NCBI RefSeq assembly: GCF_022682495.2
Contig: NC_071398.1
Location: 10,422,934 to 10,486,933 of the forward strand
Reading direction: 5' to 3'
Length of the DNA: 64,000 nt
Source of the DNA: Desmodus rotundus
Taxonomy: Eukaryota; Chordata; Mammalia; Chiroptera; Phyllostomidae
Shown: positions 22,480 through 34,609 of the stretch, in pieces
How positions within the stretch are numbered: position 1 is the stretch's first letter
How the letters are laid out: every line of letters begins with the position of its first letter
Notes under the pieces: model-generated
Told to the model about the DNA's origin: nothing
The model's input: the letters and a program-made list of their open reading frames with translations, nothing else
The model's database searches: none
Program-made: the position numbers and the translations under genes

Positions 22480-22960
22480 GCTCAATACCAGTCTCTATGG
22501 CCACTGTCCTGCAGCCTACCATTACTTTTCACCTAATTATGGCAATAATCTTCTAACTAACTCCTTTTAAAAAAAGATTTTACTTATTTATTTATTTAGA
22601 GAGAGAGGAAGGGAGGGAGAAAAAGAGGGAAAGAAACATCGATGTGTGGTTATCCCTCACATGACCCCAACTGGGGACCCTGTCTGCAACCTTGAGGAAT
22701 CGAACCAGTGACCCTTTGGTCCCCAGGCCAGCACTCAATCCATTGAGCCACACCAGCCAGGGGTAACTTCTTATATTCACTCTTGACCCACACCAAGCAT
22801 TTCCTACAGAAAGTCAAAGAAGTAACAGGCATTCTTCCCTTGCCTAGAGTCCTTCAATACCTTTTCATTTTTCATGGGAAAATCTGAGTCTTGCCTATGA
22901 TGCACCGTGGCCCCTGGGAACTGCCCTGCCTTCTGTTCCCTTGTCATCCCACTGCTATCC
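22480..22960 (+). repeat. L2 LINE relic split by a Ves SINE
   Basis: The left part includes GGCAATAATCTTCTAACTAA and the right part includes CCTAGAGTCCTTCAATACCT and GGCCCCTGGGAACTGCCC. Together they follow L2 order. The Ves SINE at about 22567-22762 interrupts it, so the SINE is younger. Confidence 0.6.
22567..22762 (-). mobile_element. Ves-type SINE, minus strand, nested in L2
   Basis: It reads in reverse: A/T-rich tail TTATTTATTTATTTAGAGAG, GA-rich tract, AACATCGATGTGTGGTT, GGAATCGAACCAGTGACCC (reversed B box) and ATTGAGCCACACCAGCC (reversed head). Flanks TAACTCCTT and TAACTTCTT are probable target duplications. Confidence 0.9.
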
Positions 22961-23879
22961 GCTCTGCCTTTGCTGCTCAGCGGGACAGCATTGCTTAAGG
23001 TAAAAGAAGAAGATTTTGTGTAATTTCACCATTAAGAAATATAGGTTAGCTATAGAGCTATGTGTCAGGCTGAGAGCACAACTCAGATCCCTAAACAGCA
23101 GAACATCTTCAGGGAACAAGAAGAGACTGTGGTACTATAGAATAATGACAGAGGGAATGAGGAATAAAGCCAGAGACATAAATAGGGGACAGATGATGAA
23201 TTGTGGTAGAAGTCTTATGAAGGAAGAGGTGACAAGGTGGTGTGGTCACTGCAATGATTTCTCTGGATAACCACACCATGCCTATGGACCAACTCCAGGA
23301 GAAGTCCTACCAGCATCAGAAACCTCCTTGGTATGGGATCAGAGCAAGGGATGCTGGTTGCATCAGGCTCTTGGAACAGTACCCAAAATCTCCAGGATAG
23401 AGACATGCTTGCAACCTGGACTCCACAATGGTTCCCCCTGGAACTCAATGCATCATCTGTTGACCCATCCTTTCCTTGGATGTGGTGACATAATATATGC
23501 TCTAAGAGCACTTGTTAAGCCAATTCAGCAAAATGTTCCTTGAAAAAATTTTTAAATCAGCCCTTTCATAAAACACTGTTTCTCAGTTTTCCCCTAAAAA
23601 TGTTCCCTGATTTATGTGATCTGATACTATGTTGAAGTGAGCCCTTTTTACATGTCCAACCTTCCTACTCTCACATTAATGTATCACCCAGCCCTTGACA
23701 CCCAACAGGGATAGATTCCATGCAATGACTGAGGGAGGGATGAGACATTAGCATTCTGATAGTTTAAAAATAATGCAGAATATAAAATAACTGTTGGAGA
23801 AAATACTTGAATAGATACAACCAGGCAGCTTGTGATAGATTACTATGTGAGTGGCAGTGACAATAATTACAATAGGATT
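22961..23879. other. Unique DNA, nothing recognised
   Basis: Short open frames at 23016-23543 on both strands have no motif. No repeat is named. Confidence 0.35.
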
Positions 23880-24160
23880 TAGACAGGGGTCAGAGGAAGC
23901 TTTTAAAAAGATGAGATTGGAGCTGGGTCTGAAAATGCAGGCAGGATTTGAACGGGCAGAGAAGAGAGGACATTCTTGGTAAGTGGGTCTGCGTGCTGAC
24001 CTATTTTAAGGAGATGATAAATTATATCTAATACACAATGAGATTTTTCTCTCCACCAAATTATGCAGCCCTTCCTACCAACGAGATGTCCCTCACTGTC
24101 AGGGGGATTCCACACGCCGAACAAGTGATGGGCAGATTAGAGGAGACAAGAGTGAAAGGC
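23880..24160 (+). repeat. Unnamed old repeat, copy 1
   Basis: GATTGGAGCTGGGTCTGAAA, then GCAGGCAGGATTTGAACGGG and AGAGAGGACATTCTTGG follow the order of a mammalian interspersed repeat that recurs in this window near 26.6, 29.6, 40.8, 43.2 and 58.6 kb. I cannot name the family. Its typical phrases concern a 'TTGGATTTTATTCT' core and a 'GATTACTCTGGCT' block. Confidence 0.4.
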
Positions 24161-24289
24161 CTGCTTTCTTGCTAAACCCAAGAAAGGCATTAGGCTGGAA
24201 ATCTTCAAGGGAAAAATGTCATCAGAATGGGGAGAAGCTGTGTTCGAGGCTGCCTGACATGGGCTTCTTTCTTCCCACATTTTTTTTTT

Positions 24290-24440
24290 TTTAGTATTTA
24301 GCGAATACTTACTGAGTGACTACTGTGTGCGAAATTGGGGCATCGTTCTTTAACTGTATCTGAACATCCCTGCTGTCCTTAGTACTGAACTCAGATACGT
24401 TTCCCTACATTGCTTTCACAGGGCAAGTTTTATCCTACGT
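24290..24440 (+). repeat. Possible 5' part of the unnamed old repeat
   Basis: GCGAATACTTACTGAGTGAC and TACTGTGTGCGAAATTGG resemble a phrase often found at the start of this repeat and in MIR/L2 tails. The assignment is weak. Confidence 0.3.
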
Positions 24441-24479
24441 TGAGCAGAATGAGAAGCAATAAAAGCGAAGTCTTTGTAA

Positions 24480-24640
24480 ATAGACAGTGACTTGAATCCT
24501 AGCCTCTCCTCTTATCACCTGTGTTACCTCTCTCAGTTGCTTTATCACCTCTCCGAATTTGTTTCCTCATCTCCTTTATCCTAGCAGTAACCTTGATACG
24601 CAAGGCGGGCTCTCCACCGCGAGGGGCCATAAAATGCCTG
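24480..24640 (+). repeat. MIR relic
   Basis: GACTTGAATCCTAGCCTCTC, TTATCACCTGTGTTACCTCT and GAATTTGTTTCCTCATCTCC follow MIR order. Confidence 0.65.
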
Positions 24641-24884
24641 GATAATTAAAAATAAAAGGCATAGGTTCTTGCCCTATCTTTAGAGATTCTGACTTAATTG
24701 CATTGAGTGGGCACTGAGCATCAGTACTTTTTTTTTAACACTTTCTCTAGGTAGTTGTAGCTTTTCACCAGAGACAGCACAGGATCTTAGTAAATGCTAC
24801 CTAGAGCTTCTTACTTTTTCTCCAGTTTTGATATAGTGACTAGAAAAAAAGAACATTTGAAAGAGATTTATTCATAAAAGAGTT

Positions 24885-25795
24885 GAGTTGTACATCCGAA
24901 ATGTATAAACAACACTTATAATTCAATAAGACAAACAACCCAATTAAAAATGGTTAAAATATTTGAATAGATATAAGGACATGGATATGAAAAACAAAAT
25001 GTACAGATAGAAAGGCACACATAATAAGTGCACAAAATAATGAGCAATTAGAGAAATGGAAATCAAAACCACTGTGCGCTGTCTGCCATGGCTGAAATTA
25101 GGAAGACTGACCATCCCAACTATTGATGAGAATATGGAAAAATGGAAACTGTCATACACCATTGAGTGAAATGTGAAATAATACAACTACTTGGAGAACA
25201 TTTTGGCAGTTTCTTGAACTGTTAAACATTTGTCTACTATGTGACCTCGCTGTTCTAATCTGACGTATTTACTCCGGAGAAATGAAAGTACATATTCACG
25301 TAAAGATTTTACACTATACCAATGTTTGGAGCAGTTCTATTTGTTATAGCTTCAAACTTGAAGCAACACAAATTTCCATCAACAGATGAATGGACAAAGA
25401 AATTGCGCTGTATACTTACAAAGAAATACTACTCAGCAATAAAAATAAACTATTGATACTTCAATGGATTTTAAAAATAAGTGCTGACTGAAAGAAGACC
25501 AACAAAAAGTAACACATCAAGTGTGATTTCTCTCTGTAAAACTCTAAAAATGAAAGTTAATGTAAAGTGACAGAGCATCAATGGTCTGTGCATAGGGTAA
25601 GGCAAGAAGGGGAGGGGGAGAGATTACAATGAGGAATTTTAGAGGATGACTGATTTCTTTGTTACTGATTATGATGGTAGTTTCATGGAGGTGTTCAAGT
25701 ATCAGAACTGATCAGATTGTACAGCTCAAATACGTGAAGCTTACGGCATGTCAATTATACCTCCGTGAAGCTGTACAAAAATAGAACGCCTGCCT
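24885..25795 (+). mobile_element. L1M-type LINE-1, ORF2 end and 3' UTR
   Basis: The order is AGACAAACAACCCAATTAAA near 24930, AATGGAAATCAAAACCACTG, TGTGACCTCGCTGTTCTAAT, CCATCAACAGATGAATGGAC near 25376, a 3' UTR with AGTGACAGAGCATCAATGG, and GGCATGTCAATTATACCTCC near the end. All frames are broken. It is an old L1M with the typical 3' terminus. Confidence 0.85.
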
Positions 25796-25954
25796 GTGGA
25801 TGAAGCGCTGGGTGTAAATGGAGGTAAAAGACTCACCCAAATAAACTGCCTACCGGTTTCAATTATAATGTTTTCAAACCACTTATGAGCCCATATTGCT
25901 CTCTTAACATGCATATTATGAAAAGAATAAGCTGTATTCATTGTAACATGTTTA

Positions 25955-26425
25955 TGTGTCTATTACTACATAGAAAATTACCCTAAAATTTACATGCTGC
26001 AAATAACAAGACTTACTATCTCTGCCCAAAGGCTGAGGCTGGAATCACATACCTTGGCGGTCCTGAAGCCCCAGGCCAGAAGTCTAGCTATACTGAAGTA
26101 ATAATGCAAAGAGATCATATGGAGATTTTTCTTAGAGACAGAAGAATGTGCCCAGAGAATCCCAGCTGTTCCAATTTCAGTCGTTTGTGTCTTCCTGGAC
26201 CCGCAGCACCCACTCCAACGAGAGTCTTCTGACAATTCTCGCCCCAGCAGTGGACTAGCTGCCGGAGTCAGTGTCTAGTGGAACAGAGATGAGCTAGCTC
26301 CGCCAACTCTGGGCCAAACTAGAGAGTCTTGAGCAAATTAAGTGCTGCTTCTGTTTTAAGCTGCCACATCTCGTGGTAATTCATCACACAGCATTAGATG
26401 ACAGAAAGATATTTTGGTACCTGGA
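25955..26425 (+). repeat. LTR-like old repeat, family uncertain
   Basis: It begins GTCTATTACTACATAGAAAA and TTACCCTAAAATTTACATGC, and ends TGTTTTAAGCTGCCACATCT followed by GGTAATTCATCACACAGC. The start resembles the relic at 53.5 kb, while the end resembles an MLT-type LTR terminus in plus orientation. It may be two elements side by side. Confidence 0.45.
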
Positions 26426-26639
26426 AGCAGGATGCCACCATAACAAAACTTAAAACATGTGGTTTGGGGATTAGATGGTAAGCAGAAGCTGGAAGAACAT
26501 TAAGGAAGCATAGTGAATATATAAATGGCCTCAAAAAGATGGTTAGTGGATTCCCGAAGGTGCCTTAGAAGGCCTGGGGATGGAGCAAAGAGCATCCTCT
26601 AGGCCAAGAGCTGAATGCTACCATGTGTCCGTGGACTTT

Positions 26640-26955
26640 AGATCAGATCAATTAATAGGCCTTCATTAGGAATACAGACTTTATTGTAAGTTCAATGTGA
26701 AGCTACTAACTAGTTTAAATAATGACTGGAAAAAAAGACATGGTATAATTAATTCTCTAGAAGGATTACTCTGGCTTTTATGTGGTGAACAGATTTCATC
26801 GATTCAGATCTAAAGAGACCTGTTAGGGGACCTGTATTCCAGTGAGCCGTGAGAAAGCTTTGACTAAGGTGGTATTAAAGGAAACACAAAGTGTCTGGAC
26901 TCAGAATATATTTTGGAGCTTAGATAGCAGCCAGGACTTGATGATAAAATGAACG
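26640..26955 (+). repeat. Unnamed old repeat, copy 2
   Basis: AGAAGGATTACTCTGGCTTT near 26758 and CAGAATATATTTTGGAGCTT near 26902 follow the order of the same family as at 29.6 and 58.6 kb. Confidence 0.4.
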
Positions 26956-26961
26956 TGTAGC

Positions 26962-26985
26962 AAAAAAAAAAAAAAAAAAAAAAAA
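26962..26985. repeat. Poly(A) tract of about 24 bp
   Basis: An uninterrupted A-run follows GTAGC and precedes GCACTCATC. No retroposon body is recognised next to it. Confidence 0.9.
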
Positions 26986-27070
26986 GCACTCATCTTCTCT
27001 GAGTGAATCTTAAGAAGGTCAAATGAAATAATGGGTGTATAAGTGCTTTATAAATATAAAGCTTTTTTAA
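26986..27070 (+). repeat. Short MIR fragment
   Basis: AGGTCAAATGAAATAATGGG followed by TAAGTGCTTTATAAATATAA is the MIR 3' part. Confidence 0.45.
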
Positions 27071-28049
27071 AAATTACCATAACATTTCATGTCTACTGAC
27101 ATATCGAGAGCTCCAAGCAAATTTGCTTGACTCTGCTTCTGACTCCGTCCTCTGCAGCACAACGCCTCTTGTTCAATAGGCTTCGTGCACGCATGAATGC
27201 CATATAATGCTTTGCCCACTTTATGGATGAACACTGACTCTATCTAAATGGTATCTATATTTCCTTTGAATACTGCAAACTGGTCTTTGATCATTTCATT
27301 TTCCTACAGAAGATGAAACATTATGATTTTCAATAATCCATAAAGACAGACATTTGTTTCCTTTGTGAAACTGTACCCTTCAACGATTATTTCTCACATT
27401 AATCATAGTAAAAGCCACGCTTAAGGTAATCTCTCTTCCTGCAGATAACAAATGTCTGCTGTTGACAGCCACAGTGCGGAAAGATGAATGGCAGGGTGCG
27501 CTCCGTGTGTTTGTGAGCTAAACAACTGTCAGCCTCTCTTAACTGTGCCGGGATCGTGTGAGGCCAAAGTTGCCTTTTTTTTTTATAACAATGACAATAA
27601 ACTAATTTTTGTCTGACTGCTGATTCTGAAGATGTCACTGGGAACATCTACCCTATAATTTCTGTCCAGAAATCTAACTTTATCAAATGCCTACAAATCC
27701 ATCCTTCATCTAGTTAAACACTGAAGGAATTAACATCGGGAATTGCCTCTGGAGCTACTCTCCTTAAAAGCATTGGTGACCTGCTGGTTCACCCACATTG
27801 CAGATAACCCAATAGCTTCCTAACCAGAAATGATCAAGACCTTAACCAAATGTGGGATCTTGAATGTGAGTTTCATGTACGATGTAAAAGCTGTACCATA
27901 CTTTTGAGTAAGAAGAACAGGCGTTTTCCGGGAGCATTCCTGGGGACACATTCTAATGGCTTTGTAGCAACAGATTCCACTTGGTATTGCTTGTGAGCAG
28001 TCAGAAGGGGACTGGTATTTGTCTAAGGCTCATTTTGACATCGTGCTTT
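27071..28049. other. Unique DNA, possible conserved stretch
   Basis: No repeat is recognised. The interval 27380-27660 has intact-looking unique sequence, but no coding signal stands out. Confidence 0.3.
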
Positions 28050-28185
28050 ATGAATGGCTTTCACAGATTGCCTCCTTTGATTCCCAGTGAAAGCTAAGCC
28101 AGTTAGGTGTTACTACACAGCTTTGTATCAGAGTTTAAAAATGAGATTTAGATGGAGGACAGGTGACTCACGTAGGTCAGGAGAG
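28050..28185 (-). repeat. MIR relic
   Basis: TTTATGAATGGCTTTCACAG, ATTCCCAGTGAAAGCTAAGC and GGACAGGTGACTCACGTAGG resemble the reversed MIR core. Confidence 0.45.
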
Positions 28186-28379
28186 TTCTGAGTTCTTGCA
28201 AATGTCGCCATTACTACAGACAGGTGTGTCTTATCCCTGGCTCCTGTTTGCCTCTCTTATGCCAGCCTAAGTGGTACATTTAGATTTCAGTGAGTTTTTA
28301 GGAAATGTTTTTAAAAGGAGTTTTAACAGTTTGAAAAATAATGTTTTGTTCCTAGTACCACACCTGTACCACAAAATGT

Positions 28380-28725
28380 CTACACTCCATGAACATATGT
28401 ATGCAGTCTCCTTTTCTAGAATATTGTACCTGTCTGGAAAACCCTCACACATTCAAGACCCAGATCTCATCACCCAGACGAAACATGTGTCCTCTCTGGG
28501 CTGACTTCCCTAACCTTCTGCACACTCCCCACACACATGCAGCCCCCCTATAACATGCTGTGTTAAGTTAAATAATTGTAGGACAATCTACTTATCTCCT
28601 CAAGCCTCCCGAGAGATACTTCAGGGAAGCGCCCTGGTATTACTTTGAATCTTCATGCCTAGCAAAATGCCTGGCACATCATTTTTGTTGAAATAATGTT
28701 TGCTTAAATTAATTAATTAATCAAT
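28380..28725 (+). repeat. L2 LINE 3' end
   Basis: CTGGGCTGACTTCCCTAACC, then CTTCATGCCTAGCAAAATGC, CTGGCACATCATTTTTGTTG and AAATAATGTTTGC follow the L2 3' terminal order. Confidence 0.65.
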
Positions 28726-29399
28726 AAGTACATACTAAGTTTAAAATATTATAGTGCCTGTTATATCTCTAATATAAGTATGTTTGTGTATAAAGATCTT
28801 TATGTAATTGGGTAAGGAAGACCAACATAAGTGCTATCAAAGAGAAAAGGTTAATTCCCTAATAATTAACGTAGGCAATAAGAAGTTCTGACACATTTTC
28901 CTTTTAATCATGGTGCCCACTTTGTAGGCAAAGAATATGGACATTTTAGATGTTTTCTAACATATCTGGAAGTCAAAATATGTGACCTAAACAAATAACT
29001 CGAATGTCTTTGGATGAATGTAAAATGAACAGATGGATCAATTAATGAAATTCCTATACAGCGTGAGATCTATATAAGCTTAGTTTTAATCACTAATGAT
29101 AGCAAATATTACACGAGATCACCTTTTCTTGGAAAAAAAGAATAATACACAAATGTAGAGATGAAATACTATGGGATACATGCATTATTATTTATGGCAA
29201 AGAGATGGCCCTGTTTCTTTTCTGGTATGAGGACTATTAAAACAGTGTCTTTCTTAAATCGAAAACTATTTTAAGAAATATAAACAGTTAAATACTTGTA
29301 TCACTTTGCAGGAAAGCTGAATTTCAAGGGTGACTGAGAGAAATGTAATAATGATGGCTCGTCTCTCATTCACCAAAGCTGACACTACCTAGTAAGGAT
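28726..29399. other. AT-rich unique DNA
   Basis: No element, exon or RNA gene is recognised. Confidence 0.35.
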
Positions 29400-29545
29400 C
29401 ACTCCATGTTAAAGACACTTTACTTGATGTTTTTAACACATGATCTGTGATTTTTAAATAACTCATGTACTGTAACATGTGCATGAGAATAATTTTCAGA
29501 GAAATTAAGTGGCTTGCTTGTGACTACGCTACTCACTTATAAGGA
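29400..29545 (-). repeat. MIR relic
   Basis: AAGACACTTTACTTGATGTT, TTAAATAACTCATGTACTG and AGAAATTAAGTGGCTTGCTT match the reversed MIR. Confidence 0.5.
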
Positions 29546-29559
29546 GAGGGGAGTCTCTG

Positions 29560-30310
29560 TAGACATAACAATAAAAACATTAAAGATAGGGACAAAGGGA
29601 GCCAATGAAAGAGGGGGGAAGATTATGGGTATGTTCAGGATCAAGAAATACTTTATAGTAGACAAACATTATTCATGGAATAAATCCTAGAGGAATAAAA
29701 GGAATTTAGCAGGCAAAAAAAGAATGAGAAGGAATTCGAGGCTGAGGAGTTAGTTAACTTGTGCAAAGTCATGGATGCCTAGAACTAGGAAGAGCTAAGA
29801 AATGTCTCAAGTTCGGTTACCTTGAACACGGAGCAGACAGATAATTGATGGGGACGAGGCTAGAAGCTGTGGTCAGGTCTCAGGGGTCATGTGCACCGTG
29901 CTAAACTTTTCCCATTTTCCTCTGTTATCTGTGAGGCATCCGTGAAAGCTCTGAGCAGATTACTTTGATGTTTAGAAAGGCTGCTCTGGGCGAGTGGGCA
30001 TGTGGGGGAGTGATGGTGAATTTGGTGGCAAGGGGGCCAGCGAGGAGGGTATTATACAAGCCCAGGTGGAAAACATTGACAGGAAAAAATAATGAAGACC
30101 CGCACTATGGCAGTACTTGTGGGACAAACAGAGGACAAATGGGAAATAGCTGCAGGAAGTACATTACATGTGAATTAACGATCTCTTTTGGGGGGTTGAG
30201 AAAAAGGAGGAGACATTCAGGATCTACCCCGAGTTTCCACATGGATAATAGTGGGAACCCTTATTATCAGAAAGAAGTACATAGGTCAAAAGTGAAAATG
30301 TCCTAGCATT
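29560..30310 (+). repeat. Unnamed old repeat, copy 3 (long)
   Basis: This is one of the two longest copies. Landmarks are AGAAAGGCTGCTCTGGGCGA near 29976, TGGTGGCAAGGGGGCCAGCG, TTATACAAGCCCAGGTGG and a purine-rich block GAGAAAAAGGAGGAGACATT near 30199. The 113-codon open frame inside it is probably chance. Confidence 0.45.
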
Positions 30311-30550
30311 CAGATTATGGTTACACAGGGCACATCCATCTTCTAGTTTAAAAATGTGTCAGATATTTTCATCGTTTTGTCAGCGGTTGTCAGATATCTA
30401 TCTCTGCTACAGAAAAGAGAAGAAACTGGAAATCTTTCTACCTCTTGTCTTTTATTCTGTACCTTAAACACTGTTGATCTTTAAATTTTCTTTTCCTAAG
30501 TGAATTTTACATTCTGCCTTCATAAATTGATAGTCTGAATTATGCACATA
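30311..30550. other. Short unique stretch
   Basis: No feature is recognised between the old repeat and the Ves pair. Confidence 0.4.
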
Positions 30551-30568
30551 AGAGATGCTCTTTTTTTT

Positions 30569-30776
30569 GCCCTGCTTGGTGTGGCTCAGTGGATTGAGTG
30601 CCAGCCAGCAAATGAAAGGGTCGCCAGTTTGATTCCCAGTCTAGGGCACTAGACTGGGTTGCAGGCCAGGTCTCCAATAGGGGGCATGCGAGAGGCTACC
30701 ATACATTGATGTTTCTCTCCCTCTCTTTCTCCTTCTCTTCCCTTCTCTAAAAATAAATAAAATCTTAAATAAAAAG
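30569..30776 (+). mobile_element. Ves-type SINE, left member of an inverted pair
   Basis: The head is GGTGTGGCTCAGTGGATTGA, followed by AAGGGTCGCCAGTTTGATTC (B-box region), GGGTTGCAGGCCAGG, a CT-rich tract and an AAATAAATAAAATC tail. The TSD starts AGAGATGCT at 30551 and again at 30777, each followed by a T-rich run. This is the long Ves subfamily. Confidence 0.95.
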
Positions 30777-30819
30777 AGAGATGCTTTTTTTTCTTCCAAG
30801 ATTATTCTCTTGATTTTTT

Positions 30820-31023
30820 TAAAGACTTTATTTATGTATTTTTAGAGAGAGGGAGAGGGAGGGAGAAAGAGAAGGAAAGTAACATCAATGTGTGGTTGCC
30901 TCACATGCCCCTAATCAGGGACCTGACCCACAACCCAGGCATGTGTCCTGACTGGGAATCGAACTGACGACCCTTTGGTTTGAAGGCTTGTACTCAATCC
31001 ACTGAGCCACACCAGCCAGGGCA
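30820..31023 (-). mobile_element. Ves-type SINE, right member of an inverted pair
   Basis: In reverse it carries GA-rich tract GAGGGAGAAAGAG, ATCAATGTGTGGTTGCC, GGAATCGAACTGACGACCC and CCACTGAGCCACACCAGCC. It lies only about 44 bp from the preceding Ves, in opposite orientation, so a transcript through both could fold into a long duplex. Confidence 0.95.
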
Positions 31024-32479
31024 TATTTTCTTTATTTTGCCATCAGTTTTTAATCCACTGGCTGTCTTCATCTTTTATTTCCATGGATTTGTTCATCCAT
31101 CCTTGAAACACAGCCCCCCTTTCTATCAATTCCTAAAAATATATTCAAATCCAGATACTAAGTCCGTGTTTCTCAACATAAATCAGAGCGTTGAACAGGC
31201 AGCATTTTATTACCCCTGCAGAATTTGCAGTGAGAGAAAGAAGGGATTAGAAAAAGGTCATGACCTCTATAATCTCGTGAAGCAGCTATCAGCGAGAGTG
31301 TTTGCCAGATTTACCAGTAACTGTTTACCTTACTTTTCCCGTTATATATCCATCAGCGATCAAAGGTTGGAAAATGATACATTTGGGCATAGTCATTTCT
31401 TTTGCTGATTCTATTTTTAAGTACTTTATGGTCAGTACATCTGGTTAGTTGTTCAGTCTTGAGTTGGGTTGCTGCTTTCGGTTTGGGTGGTTTGACTGTT
31501 TTGCTTGCAGTAGGGCTCTCTCAGCTGTTAAGTTCTAGGAACTCGGTGGACAGAAATGTAGGCGATAGCTTTCAACTGTCACACTGTATGAAAAAGCCAG
31601 GGATATTAATTAAAAACCTAACACATTATACCTCATTTTGTGCAAAACATACACACGTTCCTTACAACTTTGACATTTTAGTAATCACTTAGAAAAATAT
31701 TCTTGAGCAAATCATACGGGAAGATAGTTATCTTCCACCCTTAACAATCTGACTGCTTGGGAAATAATCAACTCATAAATATTTAGCTAATATACACCCA
31801 GAGCAATGGATTGTGCAAAATTAAATGCCTCATTGAAACAATTAATTTCAAATGCTGTGATTTATTAAGCATACTTTACTGGAAATTTAATAGAAATATG
31901 GACTCAAAGTAATTTGAGCAGAGGGTGTTTGCTCCGTCTTTGATTTCTGGCCAACATTTGTTCTAACCCTACAGGTGAAGCTCAAAAAAAAGAACAGACT
32001 TCCCGTAACTCTATCTAATTGAATATGTGGGTCAGAGTTTGATGAGAGGAGGCAATGGCCACAGGTTGTAAAAAAAAAGCCTAAATAAATAAGTAAACAA
32101 AATGAAGTAATCCTTTCATAGTTCACATACCCCCTGAAGTTGAGCCCTCAGGGAAGGAAATGCCACTTCAGTAAAAGCTTGTTGTCATCATCAGTCCATT
32201 TCAAAAAGAGTGCAGCTCATGCTCCCCTGAGCAGCAATAAGCAAACACAGCCCCAGGCATCTTGGAAACATTCAGTCCTGCAGCTTCCCGTCAGCGGGCT
32301 GTGCTTGGGTGTTAAGCAAGTGCTTCACCGGGCAGTGGAAGGCAGCGAGGGTGGTCCTAAGGAAGACTTGATGGCAAGATGGAAGGGCGAGGATGGAGGG
32401 GGTGCGATGGAGCAGCAGAAGGCGATAGAAAGGTGCCTACTAGTGTCTCCAGTTAATCCAAGGTATTTGGTGTAGCAGC
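31024..32479. other. Unique DNA, nothing recognised
   Basis: The longest open frames here (142 codons at 30980-31408, starting inside the SINE, and 111 codons at 32140-32475) show no recognisable domain. I treat them as chance frames. Repeats are not recognised. Confidence 0.35.
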
Positions 32480-32660
32480 AGGAACACTGCTCAGTGGGAT
32501 TCTGAAAACCTGAGTTCCAGTCCCAAGCTAGCTGTGGTTACCTTGGGAAAGTCACTCTGTTAGACTTGTTTTCTCACCTGTAAAATGTGTGGGGGAAAAG
32601 GGGGGTTCTATGGAGAGTAACCCCATGGGGTGATCTGACCGTGAATTCTTAACTATGCAG
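32480..32660 (+). repeat. MIR relic
   Basis: AAAACCTGAGTTCCAGTCCC, TTGGGAAAGTCACTCTG and TTGTTTTCTCACCTGTAAAA follow MIR order from the tRNA-like part to the core. Confidence 0.7.
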
Positions 32661-34609
32661 GTCCTGGCCCCAGACGTATAACTTCTTTAGGGAAAGGTTT
32701 TAAACCAGCCCTGTCCATTGTTCTTGGGCATCTAGGGTAACAGGTTTTGAAACACCCTTTAAGTCCTTGAAGAGGACACATAATCTGGTTAACCATCTTG
32801 GAATCCAGTCTCTCTCTGCCTTACTTTCTCCAGCCTTCCTTAGAGCGCCTCTTTAATTTTAAATGCATAAAAGAAGCTGCAAAACTGTTGTTCTCTAGAG
32901 CATTTGAGATCTTGCTCCCCGGCATATTTCATCAATTTTGTTCGAATAGGCTCTTAAAAAAATTCTCTCCAGGTTTGGATGTTCCTTTGTCAACAAAGAA
33001 CAAGACAAACAGTCCAGATAACTAAGATTTTCTCCCACTCAGGCTTTAACTCTCTGACTTTATTTTACAATTTTCTTTCTTCAATTTTGCAAAAGTTAGC
33101 ATTCTTTAAAAAATGGTATGCTTAAATGCAGCTGATTTTCAAATTTCAAATATTTATTAATGATCAGCAAGGAACCACATGAGTTCTTCTTTGGTATATT
33201 TCTCTTTTGTATTCCTAATTAAACCAGGCTCTCGGTTTTTTAATTATGACTTCTGAAATTTGTTTTGATAATAAATAATTTCCCCCAAATATTTTAAATC
33301 ACATTTACAACTTAACATTCATTACTAGGCCTAGATTTTGTTGGGATTTAATGTTTTTATTCTTTCACCAATATCCTGAATCTAGTATACAAACCATTTT
33401 TGTCTCTACAGTTCAATATCCTGAACAGGAAATGTGTATATCTCACTTGACCTTGGTTGAGTGCTTTCTTGCAAGAAATGGGATGGATGGTCTTGCCTTA
33501 CTGGGTTCTGAATGAATGAATGAATGAATGTGAACAGGTACTTGTTCCGAGTGACCTCAGAACTTCCTGAAAGTTAGTAAACATGGGTTCCTTCATGACT
33601 TAACGGCGCTGCTTTTCCATTTACCTAAGTAGAAACTTGTATTGTTCATTCCAAACTTTCATCATACAGACAAACAATGCTCTTGGATCACCACAGGAAG
33701 TGGGAAAGTATGCAAACACTACACGATCGCACAGAAGTGACTGGTGAATGGGAAACTGGGGGTGTACCACTTGCTTTCTTGATGTATTTACATGATATTT
33801 TTGTTTTATAGTTTCTGCTTTTATTTCCAGAAATGAATATATTCTATTATTATTTTTACTAAACAAGGAAATTTTGTGTGTTTTCATAGTTTTGTGTGAT
33901 ACTTAATACAGGGGCTTTACCAATATCCACATCTAGAGTTTTTCCAATTTTTCTTTTTCCTTTTTTTTAGGAAAGAGAAACATACTTCATAATATAAACA
34001 TGAGGGCTAATACCAGTGCCATCATTCATGTTAACATTTTTCTGTTAGTTGGCTGTTTAAGACATTCAATAAGCTAAACCATCAGGTCTGATTTTAATAT
34101 GGTGAAAAGAAAAAGGGGAAGCCTTGATTTTTAGCCTTTTTTTCTCCCACAGTAATGCATTCTTGAGATAAGGGCTTTTGTCCAGTAGATTATTATTGAG
34201 AAGTGATTCCAAGAAATAACAGTGGAGGAAAAGAATGAGCTGACAATTAAGGAATAATCTAGTGCAAAGACGTGTTACTAAGTTGGTCCACACTGTTGGC
34301 AACAAGGGCTCGGTTTTGAAGGGTCAGCTCTGAGGAACTGAGCACATGCCTCGGAATTGTCAGCCTCTGAGATGAACTTTTATCCAAAGCTCTGGTAAGA
34401 ATCTTACCTAATGCCTCCTACTCTCTATTACTCAAAGGTTCTCTGAGGGTTACCTGAAGTTTTTGCACTTTTAGGTGGCTGCATGCTACTCACCCTAACC
34501 AAAGCTAGAATTCAAAAGTTCCCTGAGAAGCTGAGAGTCAGGCACGAGAAGCGTTCGACACATTGGCCACATTAAATGACCTACAGTTTATGCTCAAAAC
34601 GTGTTCGTC
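32661..34609. other. AT-rich unique DNA with a GAAT microsatellite
   Basis: Five copies of a GAAT unit lie at about 33510-33530, and a T/A-rich stretch covers 33040-33360. No element or coding exon is recognised. Confidence 0.4.

Noticed and set aside
30980..31408. 142-codon open frame
   Set aside because: It starts inside the Ves SINE and continues into unique AT-rich DNA without any motif.
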